From: Oligoflexia bacterium
GTDB taxonomy: Bacteria > Bdellovibrionota > UBA1018
Direction: 5' to 3'
Length of the DNA: 64,000 bases
Assembly (NCBI GenBank): GCA_031292385.1
Contig: JARLHE010000060.1
Span: 1 to 64,000 of the forward strand
Below, piece after piece: positions 1 through 9,743 of the stretch. Below the pieces are notes generated by a model. That model searched no databases. It was not told where the DNA came from and worked only from the letters and a program-made list of their open reading frames with translations. Position 1 is the stretch's first letter. The number at the start of each line of letters is the position of its first letter. The position numbers and the translations under genes are program-made.

Positions 1-357
1 CGTAAAACGAGCGCGAGCCTGCGTTGGGATATTCCCGAATTATAGAGCTGACCGAGCTTAAAGTTGATGCGCCTTTTTTTCTGATACCGATCGGATCGAA
101 AAGTCGCGCGAGAGAAGTAAGTCTGACAGTTTCGGCACAAATAGCGGCTGATACGCCTGCAGTCGGAACGTCTTAAGTAGGAGCCATTTCGGACGATGCG
201 TCCGGGATTAGGACCGGGTCGTGAGTGAGAGCTGCAATCAGAACGTGGGCAGTTGATTTTCATGCCCATGAGAGTGAAAGGATCGGGCCAGAATCACTGA
301 ATATTCACAGCCCGCTACTTTGCCGGATCAGCACTTAAAGGGGGCAGTTGGAATGTC

Positions 358-846
358 TCAACGGAAATCCCGGTCCATGACCGTTTCGCGACCGTCTTGC
401 TTCGCCTTTTGGATCGCGTCCATTGCCCATCGGCGAATATGGTTCGAGAGACGGTTCATGACGGCATCGGAGGTATTCATTGCTGATTTTTCTCGAACGT
501 AGGCCTTTACCTTCGAAACGACGGTCAGGATTTCCTGATCCGTGTCGGTTGGCGCGGCCGGGCGAGCGGGCGTCGGCGAATCCGCCGGAGCCGCTGGAGC
601 CACTGCTGCGCTCTGTTGGGCGCGGAATTGCCCTTCGGTCGGAGAGCGTTTTTCAAAGGCGCCGGCATCGCGGTGATTCATCATGGGAATGTGGGCGTCG
701 ACGCAAGCGACGGAGCAGAAGACCAGTCCGGTTCGAATCCGGTTACAGGTTGAGACGCTGCAGACCCAGTAAGTCTGGTTGAAACCGATCGTCTTTTTGC
801 AGGTTGAGCATTTGCGCCAATATGGACGAGGGCTTGTGGCTTCCAT
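358..846 (-). CDS. N-terminal Cys/His zinc-finger-like domain plus Ala/Pro linker plus C-terminal bacterial histone fold
   Basis: N-term CSTC..CSVSTC..FCSVACVDAH; C-term EILTVVSKVKAYVREKSAMNTSDAVMNRLSNHIRRWAMDAIQKAKQDGRETVMDRDF resembles Bdellovibrio-type (Bd0055-like) histone folds as recalled. Confidence 0.8.
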   Translation of the reverse strand: MEATSPRPYWRKCSTCKKTIGFNQTYWVCSVSTCNRIRTGLVFCSVACVDAHIPMMNHRDAGAFEKRSPTEGQFRAQQSAAVAPAAPADSPTPARPAAPTDTDQEILTVVSKVKAYVREKSAMNTSDAVMNRLSNHIRRWAMDAIQKAKQDGRETVMDRDFR

Positions 847-950
847 GGCTGGATCTCCTTCTTTCGCTCGCTTATTCTACGGCTCTAGCGTTTATTAGCA
901 ATGGAAATGACTTAGGGCAGTCGGCTTCCAATCTGCATGTGAACCCTGAC

Positions 951-1730
951 ATGCGGGTTCGCTGCGCCACAATGAATCTCAAGGGTATCGGGTCGAGCTG
1001 GTTCGAGAACCGCGCAGCCGCGTTGATTGATGGGCTGCGGCGGCATGAGCTCGATCTTGTTTGTTTTCAGGAATCCACGATTCGACAGGATACGCCGATT
1101 TACAATCAGGCGCGCGAGATCGGCGCGGCGATCGGCCTGGAGCACAGCGTTTTCAGTCCCTACGGCAATCCGGCGGAGATGATCACGCAGGATCAGGGCG
1201 GAATCGCTCTGATTTCGCGTTTTGCTATTTCCGATGTCAGAGGCCGGCGGCTGCCTCCGGGGCATCGAGGGCCGTCCGATTCCCGCTCGGCGCTCTTCGC
1301 GTCGCTTCATACGCCTCGGGGCAAGCTGGGGGTGGTCACCACTCATTTGTCCTGGAGGCCCGAAGAGGCGGAAATTCGGTTGATGCAGATGGGGATTCTG
1401 CTGCGGGAGCTATCGAAAGCGCCGTGGGGACAGGCTGTCGACAAGTACGTTTTGCTGGGCGATCTTAATGCCGTGGCTGAGGAGCCCGTGATTCAGACCG
1501 TCTCCGAACGAATGACCGACGCTTACCGAACCGCGCATCCGAACGAGCCGGGGCATACGTGGAGCATTCTCAACCCCCTGAACCGCGGTCTCGATTCGGT
1601 CGACCGGCGGATCGACTACATCTTCTCGGACCGAAGCGCTTCGGTGCGAAAATGCGAAGTTATCTTGGATCGGCCGGCGCCGGTCTATCCTTCGGATCAT
1701 TTCGGGGTTTTTGCCGAATTGGAATGGTAA
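951..1730 (+). CDS. Endonuclease/exonuclease/phosphatase (EEP) family protein
   Basis: RCATMNLKGIG, LVCFQE, LLGDLN, RIDYIF, SDHFGV motifs; start refined to ATG at codon 50 of the ORF. Confidence 0.85.
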   Translation: MRVRCATMNLKGIGSSWFENRAAALIDGLRRHELDLVCFQESTIRQDTPIYNQAREIGAAIGLEHSVFSPYGNPAEMITQDQGGIALISRFAISDVRGRRLPPGHRGPSDSRSALFASLHTPRGKLGVVTTHLSWRPEEAEIRLMQMGILLRELSKAPWGQAVDKYVLLGDLNAVAEEPVIQTVSERMTDAYRTAHPNEPGHTWSILNPLNRGLDSVDRRIDYIFSDRSASVRKCEVILDRPAPVYPSDHFGVFAELEW

Positions 1731-1903
1731 CTGCCCCTAGGGGCCAGTTAGTGACCATTAAACGCGATATAATTGATTTGCGCCCGATCCGGGTGGGTCG
1801 TTTCCGACGCATCTTTTGCCGCTCGCATATATTGATAATATGTAAATATGAATGGATTTTAACCTGACGGGCCCGGGGAGCCGTCAGCGAGCGAGGGGTA
1901 CTG

Positions 1904-3262
1904 GTGAAAACTGGAAATTCGACGAAACTTGCCGCGATAAGCGCTTTACTGGCGCTTGAAGCTTGCCAATCAACCGGAGCAAGCTTCCACACGCCATTCA
2001 GCGCGAACGAGGCATCGAGCACCGTAACCTCGACTCCGAGCCAGATCGCGACCCTGCCGACGCTGCCCAGCTGGACTTCTGGCGCCGTAAGCTCGGGAGG
2101 CTCGGCGACCCAGGTGACGGTCAATCAGTTGTCCGCGCCGCTGCAAGTGGCTCCTTCGGGCGCCACGGTCAATATCGGGACAAACTTTAACTCGACTTCG
2201 ACGTTGGCTGCTTCCGATACGCTCACGATCGCGCTTGTCGACGTGAATGATAACGCGGTTTCCACGGTCCAAAACAACTTGAACAACGGCCAGGCGGTCA
2301 TTCCAACGACTTCCTGGGTGGGGCCGATAACGATCGTGACGCCGATGACGATTCCGGGCACCGTGGCGAACGGCACCTATTATGTCATGGTTTCGCTGAC
2401 GAACTCGTCGAATGCGCCGCTGCAGTTGACCGCGGGCCAAGGCGTGACTCAGGATAATCAGTATCGATACTATGTGGGAGCGGTGACCGTGAATTCATCG
2501 GCCTCGGCGCCGAGTCCGCTGGCGCCGGTGACTCTCGATTTGTCCGGCTACACCTTGAGTTTCGACGACGAATTCACGAGTTTGAGCCTTTCCGACTCGT
2601 CGACGTACAACGGGTCGAATTGGTACACTAAGAATGAGCAGTGCTGCTTGATGTCCACGGATGGCTCGAGTACCGCGATGGTCGGTCTCTCGAGCCCGGA
2701 AAATCCGTACTCTTTGCTTGCCGGCGGAGGCTTGGACATTCGGCTGCAGGAGATCAGCAATAGCTGGTACTCGGGCGTGCTCACTTCCGTGGACAGTACG
2801 GGCGTCGGCTTTTCCCAGCAATACGGGTATTTCGAGATCAAGGTTAAGCTTCCGTCGGGCTACGACACCTGGCCGTCTTTTTGGATGCTCAATACCTCGT
2901 CGAAGAGCTCCGGGACTACCGGAGGCGAGATCGATATCATGGAGTACATCGCCAACCCGGGCTTCTCGAATTACTTTTCGACGACGCTCCATGACTGGAC
3001 CAATTCCACGACGCCGGCCATGAGCCATAATATCGTGACCGCCCCGGATGACGGTCACTACCATACCTACGGTATGATGTGGACGGCGGAGACCATGACT
3101 TTCTACTTCGATCACACCGTCACTTTCTCCGCTCCGACTCCGGCCGTGATGCACCAGCCTTATTACATGCTGGTGGACCTTGGTCTTGGGGGCGGTTGGC
3201 CGACCGTAGGTACGCCGGCGGTGAACGATATGCAGATCGCCTATGTCCGGGCCTATAAATAA
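1904..3262 (+). CDS. Secreted GH16-family glycoside hydrolase (GTG start)
   Basis: GGEIDIMEY catalytic ExDxxE motif; GYFEIKVKLPSGYDTWPSFWML; N-terminal signal/lipobox-like region. Confidence 0.85.
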   Translation: MKTGNSTKLAAISALLALEACQSTGASFHTPFSANEASSTVTSTPSQIATLPTLPSWTSGAVSSGGSATQVTVNQLSAPLQVAPSGATVNIGTNFNSTSTLAASDTLTIALVDVNDNAVSTVQNNLNNGQAVIPTTSWVGPITIVTPMTIPGTVANGTYYVMVSLTNSSNAPLQLTAGQGVTQDNQYRYYVGAVTVNSSASAPSPLAPVTLDLSGYTLSFDDEFTSLSLSDSSTYNGSNWYTKNEQCCLMSTDGSSTAMVGLSSPENPYSLLAGGGLDIRLQEISNSWYSGVLTSVDSTGVGFSQQYGYFEIKVKLPSGYDTWPSFWMLNTSSKSSGTTGGEIDIMEYIANPGFSNYFSTTLHDWTNSTTPAMSHNIVTAPDDGHYHTYGMMWTAETMTFYFDHTVTFSAPTPAVMHQPYYMLVDLGLGGGWPTVGTPAVNDMQIAYVRAYK

Positions 3263-3267
3263 GGGTC

Positions 3268-3909
3268 ATGGAAAAGGGTTATTGGCTCAATCGTTGGAAG
3301 CGCGGCGATACCGGATGGCATCAAACGGAAGCCGAGCCAAGAATGACCGATTATTTTTCGAGTCTGGCTCCGGCGCGCGTTTTTGTTCCTCTTTGCGGCA
3401 AGAGCTTGGATTTGAAATGGTTGCTTGAGCACGGTCACGAGGTCATTGGAGTCGAGTTGAGCGAGCTGGCTTGCCGCGAGTTTTATCGCGAGCATTCGAT
3501 TCCGTTCCGCGAAAGCCAATGCGGCCGCTTCACGGTTTTTCGCGGCGAGCGGATCACGGTTTTGAACGGCGATTTTTTCGAACTGGAACCTTCGTCTCTT
3601 TTGCAATTTGGCGGGCAAATCGGCGCGGTTTATGATCGCGCCGCCTTGATCGCGATGCCGCCGGATATCCGCGCTCGCTACGCTCGGCACATGATTCAAC
3701 TGCTTCAGGGGGCCGGTCGGGACGAGAATTTTCGGTTTTTGCAGATCGTATTGGAACGGACGCCGCACGATGAGAAGGGGCCGCCGTTCTCGGTTTGCCT
3801 CTCCGAAATCGAGAGTCTTTACGGAGCCTATTTTAAAATCAGGGCCCTGAGTCGCGAACAGCTCGAGGAGGCGACAAGCGAGTGTGTCTACGAACTGTAT
3901 CCAAGGTGA
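3268..3909 (+). CDS. tpm: Thiopurine S-methyltransferase family protein
   Basis: YWLNRWKRGDTGWHQ, VFVPLCGKSLDLKWL, VIGVELSELAC, YDRAALIAMPP. Confidence 0.9.
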   Translation: MEKGYWLNRWKRGDTGWHQTEAEPRMTDYFSSLAPARVFVPLCGKSLDLKWLLEHGHEVIGVELSELACREFYREHSIPFRESQCGRFTVFRGERITVLNGDFFELEPSSLLQFGGQIGAVYDRAALIAMPPDIRARYARHMIQLLQGAGRDENFRFLQIVLERTPHDEKGPPFSVCLSEIESLYGAYFKIRALSREQLEEATSECVYELYPR

Positions 3910-3964
3910 CACAGTGTTTGCGCGCGGATTAAGTTGCTAGTCTTATCGGAAGGGAGAACGTCTG

Positions 3965-6787
3965 ATGAGCTTATGGGCGAGATTGTCGCATATCGCGTTC
4001 TTTTTTTCTTTGCTCACGAGCGCGTCGGCGAGCACGCCTCCTCCTATTTTTGGGAAAGTCGATGGCATTTCCTACGGCAGCGACGGGGGCCCCGTGATCA
4101 CCGGCTGGGTTTGCCAACACGGCAATTCGTCGGCTATTCGGACCAATGTCTATCTTGGCGGCGCTTACGGGTCGGGCGGCACCTATTCCTCGGCCCTGAG
4201 CGTGGCCGGGCTCGCCAATTTGCCAAGCGAGGCCGCGGCGAATAGTTCCTGCACCGGTAAAGCGCACGAGTTCTCGATCCCGATTCCCGCGTCAGTCGTC
4301 GAGCAATCATCGGGTCAGTCGATCTACGTTTACGGCCTTTATCCGGTGTCCGGCCAAGGGGCGGTATTATTGTCCGGGTCGGGTAATTTCGATATTTCTC
4401 CGCCTGTCATCGGGGATATCCAAGGCGTCACGACGAACTCGTCGGGAGCCGTGATTTCGGGATGGGCCTGCTACGTTGGAAATGCGTCGTCGCTCAATGT
4501 TTCGCTTTATGTGGGGAGCGGCTATCCGACCGGTGAGCTTGTCACCTCGGCAGTCGCAAGCGGGCCCAGTGACGCGTCAATCGTCACCGCCTGCGGATCG
4601 GCTGGAAGCGCGTATAATTTCTCGATTCAGTTAAGTGAGCAACAGCTGACCCAGTTTTCCGGTCAGGGAATTTATATTCACGGGATTTCTCCGGCGGGCG
4701 GAAATAATCCGCTTCTGAACAACAGTGGCGCGTTTGATTTCCCAGCCCCGGCTTCCGTCAACTCCTGCTCGGTGAGCAGCCTGAGCTCGCTTAACGCTTG
4801 TATAGCAGGTGGCGCTCAGGTGATCGAATTCGCATCGGATGTGACTTGCACGGGCTCGTCGTGCTGCAACGGATCCTCCGGCGCTTTGATCGACTTGGAG
4901 AATCTGAGTTACCGGGTCATTCAGGGGAACGGCCATACTCTGCATCGTCTCGCTGATCCCAATTCGGGCTTAGGCTATCAATCGCGTTGTTCGGCCATCA
5001 ACATCAACAATGCCCAGTACATCCAGGTCAACTCGCTGAATATTGACGACGACGAGACTGTTCCGGCTTGTACGGTGGCAACGAATTTCGCGTTCATCTG
5101 CGCGCAAACAGTCGCGATTCAAAGCTCGAGCGACGTTGATTTCGAGAAATTCGGTGTTTATAGCGCGAAAGGCTATGCGGTCAGTGCAACTGCTTCCAAG
5201 GCAATCACGTTCAATAACTCCGTCATCTCGAATGCCGGCGTCATCGGCTTTTACGCCGGTGGTGGCAGTGAGTATGTTTTCGTGAAAAATTCGGTGATTT
5301 CGGGGACCGGAGCGAACGGGATCGCTTTCCAGGGAGTAACGGGGTTGTATTTCGGGGCTAACGCGATTCAGGGCAATATTTTCAATGCCAATCATTATCG
5401 AGGGGCCTGGCCCGATGGGGCCGGCCAGCTCATTGACGGCGGCCAGGTTTATCTTCCGCTCGTGGATTTCGTCAATGTCACCAATAACATCATTGCTGAC
5501 AGCGGATGCACCGGCTGCGCCAATAACGGCGAAGACTGGGGTATGGAGCTTGGATCGCCGCAGGCTTCGCCCAGTCCGGTGGTGGATAACATGCAGGTTT
5601 CCGGAAACTATATTTATAACGGCAAGGGTTTGCCGTTTCTCATGAATGGCGGGGCGCAGTTCGGCGGCCAATGCTCGATCACCGGAAATACCGTTTACGG
5701 CTTCACGGACGTGAACAAGTGGAGCCCATCCGACGAGCCTAACTTCGCCACTTTCGATACGAGCACCAACATCTTTGGAAATACCCCGATCTTGAGCTCG
5801 GGCGCTTCGCTTTCGATGAGCGGTATCACCACGGACACGACCCCTTCTTTGAACCGCGGAGGAGTGTCCGACTACTCGATTTATCGGTTGAGAATAACCA
5901 GCAGCGGATTTCACGAGGAAGCCAATACGGCAACCGAGCAGGGTAGCTCCGCCGTTTTGGAGGATATTTTTGGGCTTAGTCCGCGTCCGCGGCTTGGAGC
6001 AAGTAGCAATCCGATTTACCGATGCTTCGTGAGTGGGAGCACAACCAACGATTTTGCTTCCTTGGATCCGAATTGCGGCGGGACGCAAAGAAGCTTTCAT
6101 AGCATCCTGGGGTATAGCTATGAGTCCACGTACCCAGGCGCGAGTCCGATTTACAGCTGCAAGAATAAAAGTCCGGCGACCGACAAGTTTGTGAGCTGGA
6201 GCTCGAGTTGTGAAGGAATGACCGTCGTCGGACAGCTGGGGTACGCTGTTCCTTACCGGTATTTGTCGCCGATCAATCTCTATACCCAAGGGGAAATGAT
6301 CGAGCTGAATAACCCGAACACATGGCAGATTTCCGGCCTGACCTACAGCATTTCTCCGGCATTACCCGCGGGTTTAAGCTTGAATAAGAGCACCGGTGTG
6401 ATCAGCGGAACCCCCACTGCGGCGGCATCGCTGGCCACTTACACGGTTACCGTGAGCGGCCCGATTTTGAATGGTTCTTCATCCAGCTCCACGGCGAGCA
6501 TCCAGTTGAAGATCGCCGTGAATCCGGCGCTCGCTTATTCGACCCCGAGCCCTGTTTACTCTCATGGAACGGCGATCACCGCCAATTCACCCACGAGCGC
6601 GAGCGCAGCGGTTTTCACTCAATACAGTGTTGCCCCGGCGTTGCCGGCGGGTTTAAGCCTCAATGCAACTACCGGCGTGATCAGCGGTACGCCAACCGCG
6701 GCCTCGGCCTTGGCGACTTACACGGTTGTGGGAAGCGGAGTGGAGGGCCATACTTCGAGTGCATCTTTGAAAATCACCGTGCAATAA
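3965..6787 (+). CDS. Large secreted multidomain protein: two GWxC domains, right-handed beta-helix, DUF5648-like Cys region, two He_PIG-type Ig domains
   Basis: Signal peptide; duplicated ITGWVCQHG.. / ISGWACYVG.. units; Asn-rich beta-helix; IYRCFVSGSTTNDFASLDPNCGG; two ALPAGLSLNxxTGVISGTPTA units. Confidence 0.75.
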   Translation: MSLWARLSHIAFFFSLLTSASASTPPPIFGKVDGISYGSDGGPVITGWVCQHGNSSAIRTNVYLGGAYGSGGTYSSALSVAGLANLPSEAAANSSCTGKAHEFSIPIPASVVEQSSGQSIYVYGLYPVSGQGAVLLSGSGNFDISPPVIGDIQGVTTNSSGAVISGWACYVGNASSLNVSLYVGSGYPTGELVTSAVASGPSDASIVTACGSAGSAYNFSIQLSEQQLTQFSGQGIYIHGISPAGGNNPLLNNSGAFDFPAPASVNSCSVSSLSSLNACIAGGAQVIEFASDVTCTGSSCCNGSSGALIDLENLSYRVIQGNGHTLHRLADPNSGLGYQSRCSAININNAQYIQVNSLNIDDDETVPACTVATNFAFICAQTVAIQSSSDVDFEKFGVYSAKGYAVSATASKAITFNNSVISNAGVIGFYAGGGSEYVFVKNSVISGTGANGIAFQGVTGLYFGANAIQGNIFNANHYRGAWPDGAGQLIDGGQVYLPLVDFVNVTNNIIADSGCTGCANNGEDWGMELGSPQASPSPVVDNMQVSGNYIYNGKGLPFLMNGGAQFGGQCSITGNTVYGFTDVNKWSPSDEPNFATFDTSTNIFGNTPILSSGASLSMSGITTDTTPSLNRGGVSDYSIYRLRITSSGFHEEANTATEQGSSAVLEDIFGLSPRPRLGASSNPIYRCFVSGSTTNDFASLDPNCGGTQRSFHSILGYSYESTYPGASPIYSCKNKSPATDKFVSWSSSCEGMTVVGQLGYAVPYRYLSPINLYTQGEMIELNNPNTWQISGLTYSISPALPAGLSLNKSTGVISGTPTAAASLATYTVTVSGPILNGSSSSSTASIQLKIAVNPALAYSTPSPVYSHGTAITANSPTSASAAVFTQYSVAPALPAGLSLNATTGVISGTPTAASALATYTVVGSGVEGHTSSASLKITVQ

Positions 6788-6803
6788 CCGAGCTTCGGTC
6801 CGG

Positions 6804-8984
6804 TTAGCGATGACCACCGCCGCCGCCACCACCGCCACCGCCGTGTGAACCTCCTCCTCCTCCTCCATGAAATCCGCCGCCGCCACCACCGCCGTGGGAT
6901 CCACCCATGCTTCCGCCAAATCCGCCACCGGAGCGTTGGCCGGCTAGGCCTCCTTGTCCCTGAAGTGACTGGCCGGATCGGAATGAATTCCAATGCTGTT
7001 CGCCCGTGGTTCGGGCGGTGCGGCTTTGCTCGAGCACTCCTGCCTGTTCGTGTGGAACGGCGGATTGCCAGCCTTTTTGCGGCGTATGGGCTTCCCAGCC
7101 GCGCTCGCCATTATAGCGATACACGTTGCCGTTTCGTCCCGCGTAAACGTTGTTGGGGTGGGTGGGGCTTGTCAGCCTTTGGCGGTTAGCCGCCTCGGCC
7201 CGATCCCAGGTGTTGCGGATCACCGGTCGGGCCGGCCCCGGTCTTGCCCAGCCTCGATACACATTCGTTGGATAATGCGGGCTGAAGCCGTGCCAGGGGT
7301 GATGCCATCCCGCCCATCGCCATGGTCCCCACCAAGGATAGAAAATGGGGCCGCCGACGAAAATCCCGAAAAAAGGCCCGGCTGCGAAGCCGAAGCCGAA
7401 GGTCCACGGATAGCCGACCCAGAAGCTGCCGATCCACGGATAATAGCTGTATCCCGGCCCGAAAACGACTACGCCATCGGCAGTGTAGTAAGAGCCGAGA
7501 TAACCGGGCGTATAGCCTACGTACACGACGTCCGGAGTGTAGCCGTACACCCGTACGAAGGTGACGTAATACAGCGGCGAGCTGGGTGGAATGGAATAAA
7601 TGACCGAAGGAACTTGAGTGGCAACGACCCATGGGCCGCCGGGAGCGGTGGCGGCGAACCAGATTCCGTTATCGACGGAATAGAAAGTATGGGGATCGAC
7701 TTCGATGACCGGCGTTCGGGTATTGATCGCGTATTGTAGCGGCGTGCCTGAGATGGGACGGAATTCGGGCGAGCCGTCATATTGAATGGCGAGTCCGGCC
7801 GCGCTGCGGTCAACGGCCGCGGTTTGGGGGATTTCATTGGCAACAGCCGCTTCTTGCGCTTGTGGCGTTCCTGCTACGGATGCGAGTACGGTGCCTTTTC
7901 TGTGGTTTTCAGGGATTTTCGCGAAATCGTCAGGAAGCTTTTTGGCCGAGACGAAGGTCCACGCCCCGTTCAGCGATGACGAGCGGTACCACCGGCCGGA
8001 GATCAGGACGTAATAATCGCCGCTAGCCTGGTCGACGAAGATATCGTTCGCGGAATTTTCGACGTAAAGAAGCTTCGTTCCGGATACGGATTGCAGCTTG
8101 GGTGATCCTTCGGTTTGAATCAGTTCGGTCGGTACCGTGCTCACATAGACGGCGGGGACCACTCCTTTTTGAAGTTCCTGCATGAGCGGCGATTGCGGAT
8201 CGCTCGAAAGATCGACGTCTTTCGAGTCGGAGAGGTTACTCTTCAGCTGGTCGAGGGTTGAAGGAGGTGACGTCACGGGCTTCCATGTGCCGCTCACCGA
8301 GCCACTCTCCATCCATCGATTTCCAAGATAGAGATAATATTTTCCGCTCGAGCGATCCAAGGCGATCAGCGCGCGCGTATTGATCACTCTCATCAGATCG
8401 GGAAGGCCCGTTTCGCGAAGCGCCGGTTCTCCGTCAATGAGGACGAGCGCCGCCGGCTGCGAGCTGTAGATGATCTTGGGCGGAGTGTTTTTCAGGCCGG
8501 TCGCGGGACGTTTTTCCTCGGCGTGAGTGATCGCAAGATCGGCTTGCAACCGATCGAGCGCGATATGCCGCACCAGGGTGGCCGTGTGTTTGCCGAGCAG
8601 TTCGCGATACTCTTCTGCGTGTTCGGGTTCCGAAGGAAAGCTTGCTTTCGTGATCTGAACCTCTTCCAACGTGACCACATGGTTGACCTTGTCGACCTCG
8701 GTTCGCGCCTGAATCCAGATGACTCCGTAAGCGGGAGTAGGGGATGCGGGTCGCTGAACGGAAACGGCGGCACGTTCTTGAAGCTGATTGCCTTTCCAGC
8801 TTTCAACCTCCGGCTGGTAGATGGTGATCTGTTCCTGATTGGACACCAGGCGCGGCCAGCCGTTGTCAGTGCCATCGCTGACGGTGGCCGCCTGAGGGGG
8901 GGCCGGAGGTTGTTCAGGAGATTGTGCAGATGCAACGGTGCAAGAAGCAGCGGCGGCCATCAACGCGATTGTCGTGGTTTTCAT
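6804..8984 (-). CDS. Exported protein of the kind annotated 'carbohydrate-binding family V/XII', Gly/His-rich C-terminus
   Basis: Signal peptide MKTTTIALMAAAASCTVASAQS; repeated YYxxxxGRWYxSxSxxGxWxxV units; C-terminal GGGGGGFHGGGGGGSHGGGG; start refined from 9026. Confidence 0.65.
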   Translation of the reverse strand: MKTTTIALMAAAASCTVASAQSPEQPPAPPQAATVSDGTDNGWPRLVSNQEQITIYQPEVESWKGNQLQERAAVSVQRPASPTPAYGVIWIQARTEVDKVNHVVTLEEVQITKASFPSEPEHAEEYRELLGKHTATLVRHIALDRLQADLAITHAEEKRPATGLKNTPPKIIYSSQPAALVLIDGEPALRETGLPDLMRVINTRALIALDRSSGKYYLYLGNRWMESGSVSGTWKPVTSPPSTLDQLKSNLSDSKDVDLSSDPQSPLMQELQKGVVPAVYVSTVPTELIQTEGSPKLQSVSGTKLLYVENSANDIFVDQASGDYYVLISGRWYRSSSLNGAWTFVSAKKLPDDFAKIPENHRKGTVLASVAGTPQAQEAAVANEIPQTAAVDRSAAGLAIQYDGSPEFRPISGTPLQYAINTRTPVIEVDPHTFYSVDNGIWFAATAPGGPWVVATQVPSVIYSIPPSSPLYYVTFVRVYGYTPDVVYVGYTPGYLGSYYTADGVVVFGPGYSYYPWIGSFWVGYPWTFGFGFAAGPFFGIFVGGPIFYPWWGPWRWAGWHHPWHGFSPHYPTNVYRGWARPGPARPVIRNTWDRAEAANRQRLTSPTHPNNVYAGRNGNVYRYNGERGWEAHTPQKGWQSAVPHEQAGVLEQSRTARTTGEQHWNSFRSGQSLQGQGGLAGQRSGGGFGGSMGGSHGGGGGGGFHGGGGGGSHGGGGGGGGGGHR

Positions 8985-9070
8985 GAATGAAATTGCCGAC
9001 ATGTCTTTTGAAATTGCGATTATCATTCCAAAAGAGCCAGGCGCGTTAAATATATGACTGATATAGTTTG

Positions 9071-9099
9071 TTGACGGACTAAAGACGGACTACTATTCT
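9071..9099 (+). promoter_or_regulatory. Putative lexA/mutasome promoter with direct-repeat operator
   Basis: TTGACG-N17-TATTCT; perfect 9-mer direct repeat GACGGACTA at 9073-9081 and 9084-9092 (11-nt period) overlapping -35 and spacer. Confidence 0.65.
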
Positions 9100-9106
9100 T
9101 TTCCCT

Positions 9107-9739
9107 ATGGTGAAGAACCGTTTCAAAGACATTCCGCTGAACCGTTCAGACCTGGAAGTCGAGGCGTTTATTTCTTCTTATCTTTTGAGAGAAGGGTTTT
9201 CACCGAGTCAGCACGAGATCGCCCGTGGGCTGGGGCGAAGCCGGTATCCGATTCAGATTTCGATTCAAAAACTGATCGCTCACGGCCGAGTGACGGTTTT
9301 GAAAAATGGCAAGGGCCTTACTTCAGTAGCTCAAGTAGCGTCTCAAGTGCCGCTGCCCCAAGTGCCGCTGCTAGGAGCCGTGGCGGCGGGTCGGCCTATT
9401 GAGGCGATCGAGAGGCGAGAGTCGATTGAAGTCCCATCCTGGATGATGAAACCCAATGCCTATTATTTCGTTCTTCGGGTGCAAGGGGAATCCATGATCG
9501 AGGATCATATCGAGAACGGAGATTTGGTTCTCATTCGTCAATCGGATTCCGCGCGGAACGGGGATCGCGTCGTCGCGCTGATTAACAACGAGGCGACTTT
9601 AAAGCGCTTCGAGAAAAAGAACGGCCGGATTTTACTTCATCCCGCCAACGCGGCGATGCGCCCCATAGAAGTGGGAGCTCATCAGGAGTTTCGCATCGCG
9701 GGGATTTTTTCAGGAATTCTCAGAAAAACAGATCATTGA
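9107..9739 (+). CDS. lexA: LexA-type SOS repressor (S24 autoprotease)
   Basis: HTH; AAG cleavage site; VQGESM Ser; ATLKRF Lys; upstream of imuA-imuB-dnaE2. Confidence 0.85.
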   Translation: MVKNRFKDIPLNRSDLEVEAFISSYLLREGFSPSQHEIARGLGRSRYPIQISIQKLIAHGRVTVLKNGKGLTSVAQVASQVPLPQVPLLGAVAAGRPIEAIERRESIEVPSWMMKPNAYYFVLRVQGESMIEDHIENGDLVLIRQSDSARNGDRVVALINNEATLKRFEKKNGRILLHPANAAMRPIEVGAHQEFRIAGIFSGILRKTDH

Positions 9740-9743
9740 TTCT

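Noticed and set aside
1-45. Possible C-terminus of an upstream gene (RKTSASLRWDIPEL*)
   Set aside because: Only 14 codons visible; too little to support a feature.
46-350. Non-coding stretch as a possible ncRNA
   Set aside because: No convincing long stem, promoter or terminator found by eye; would need RNA-seq or covariance analysis.
4970-6289. 439-aa minus-strand ORF opposite the beta-helix protein
   Set aside because: No domain; spurious frame in a high-GC gene.
6804-6930. GCC-rich simple repeat as possible satellite/regulatory element
   Set aside because: Encodes the Gly/His-rich C-terminus of the 6804-8984 protein in frame.
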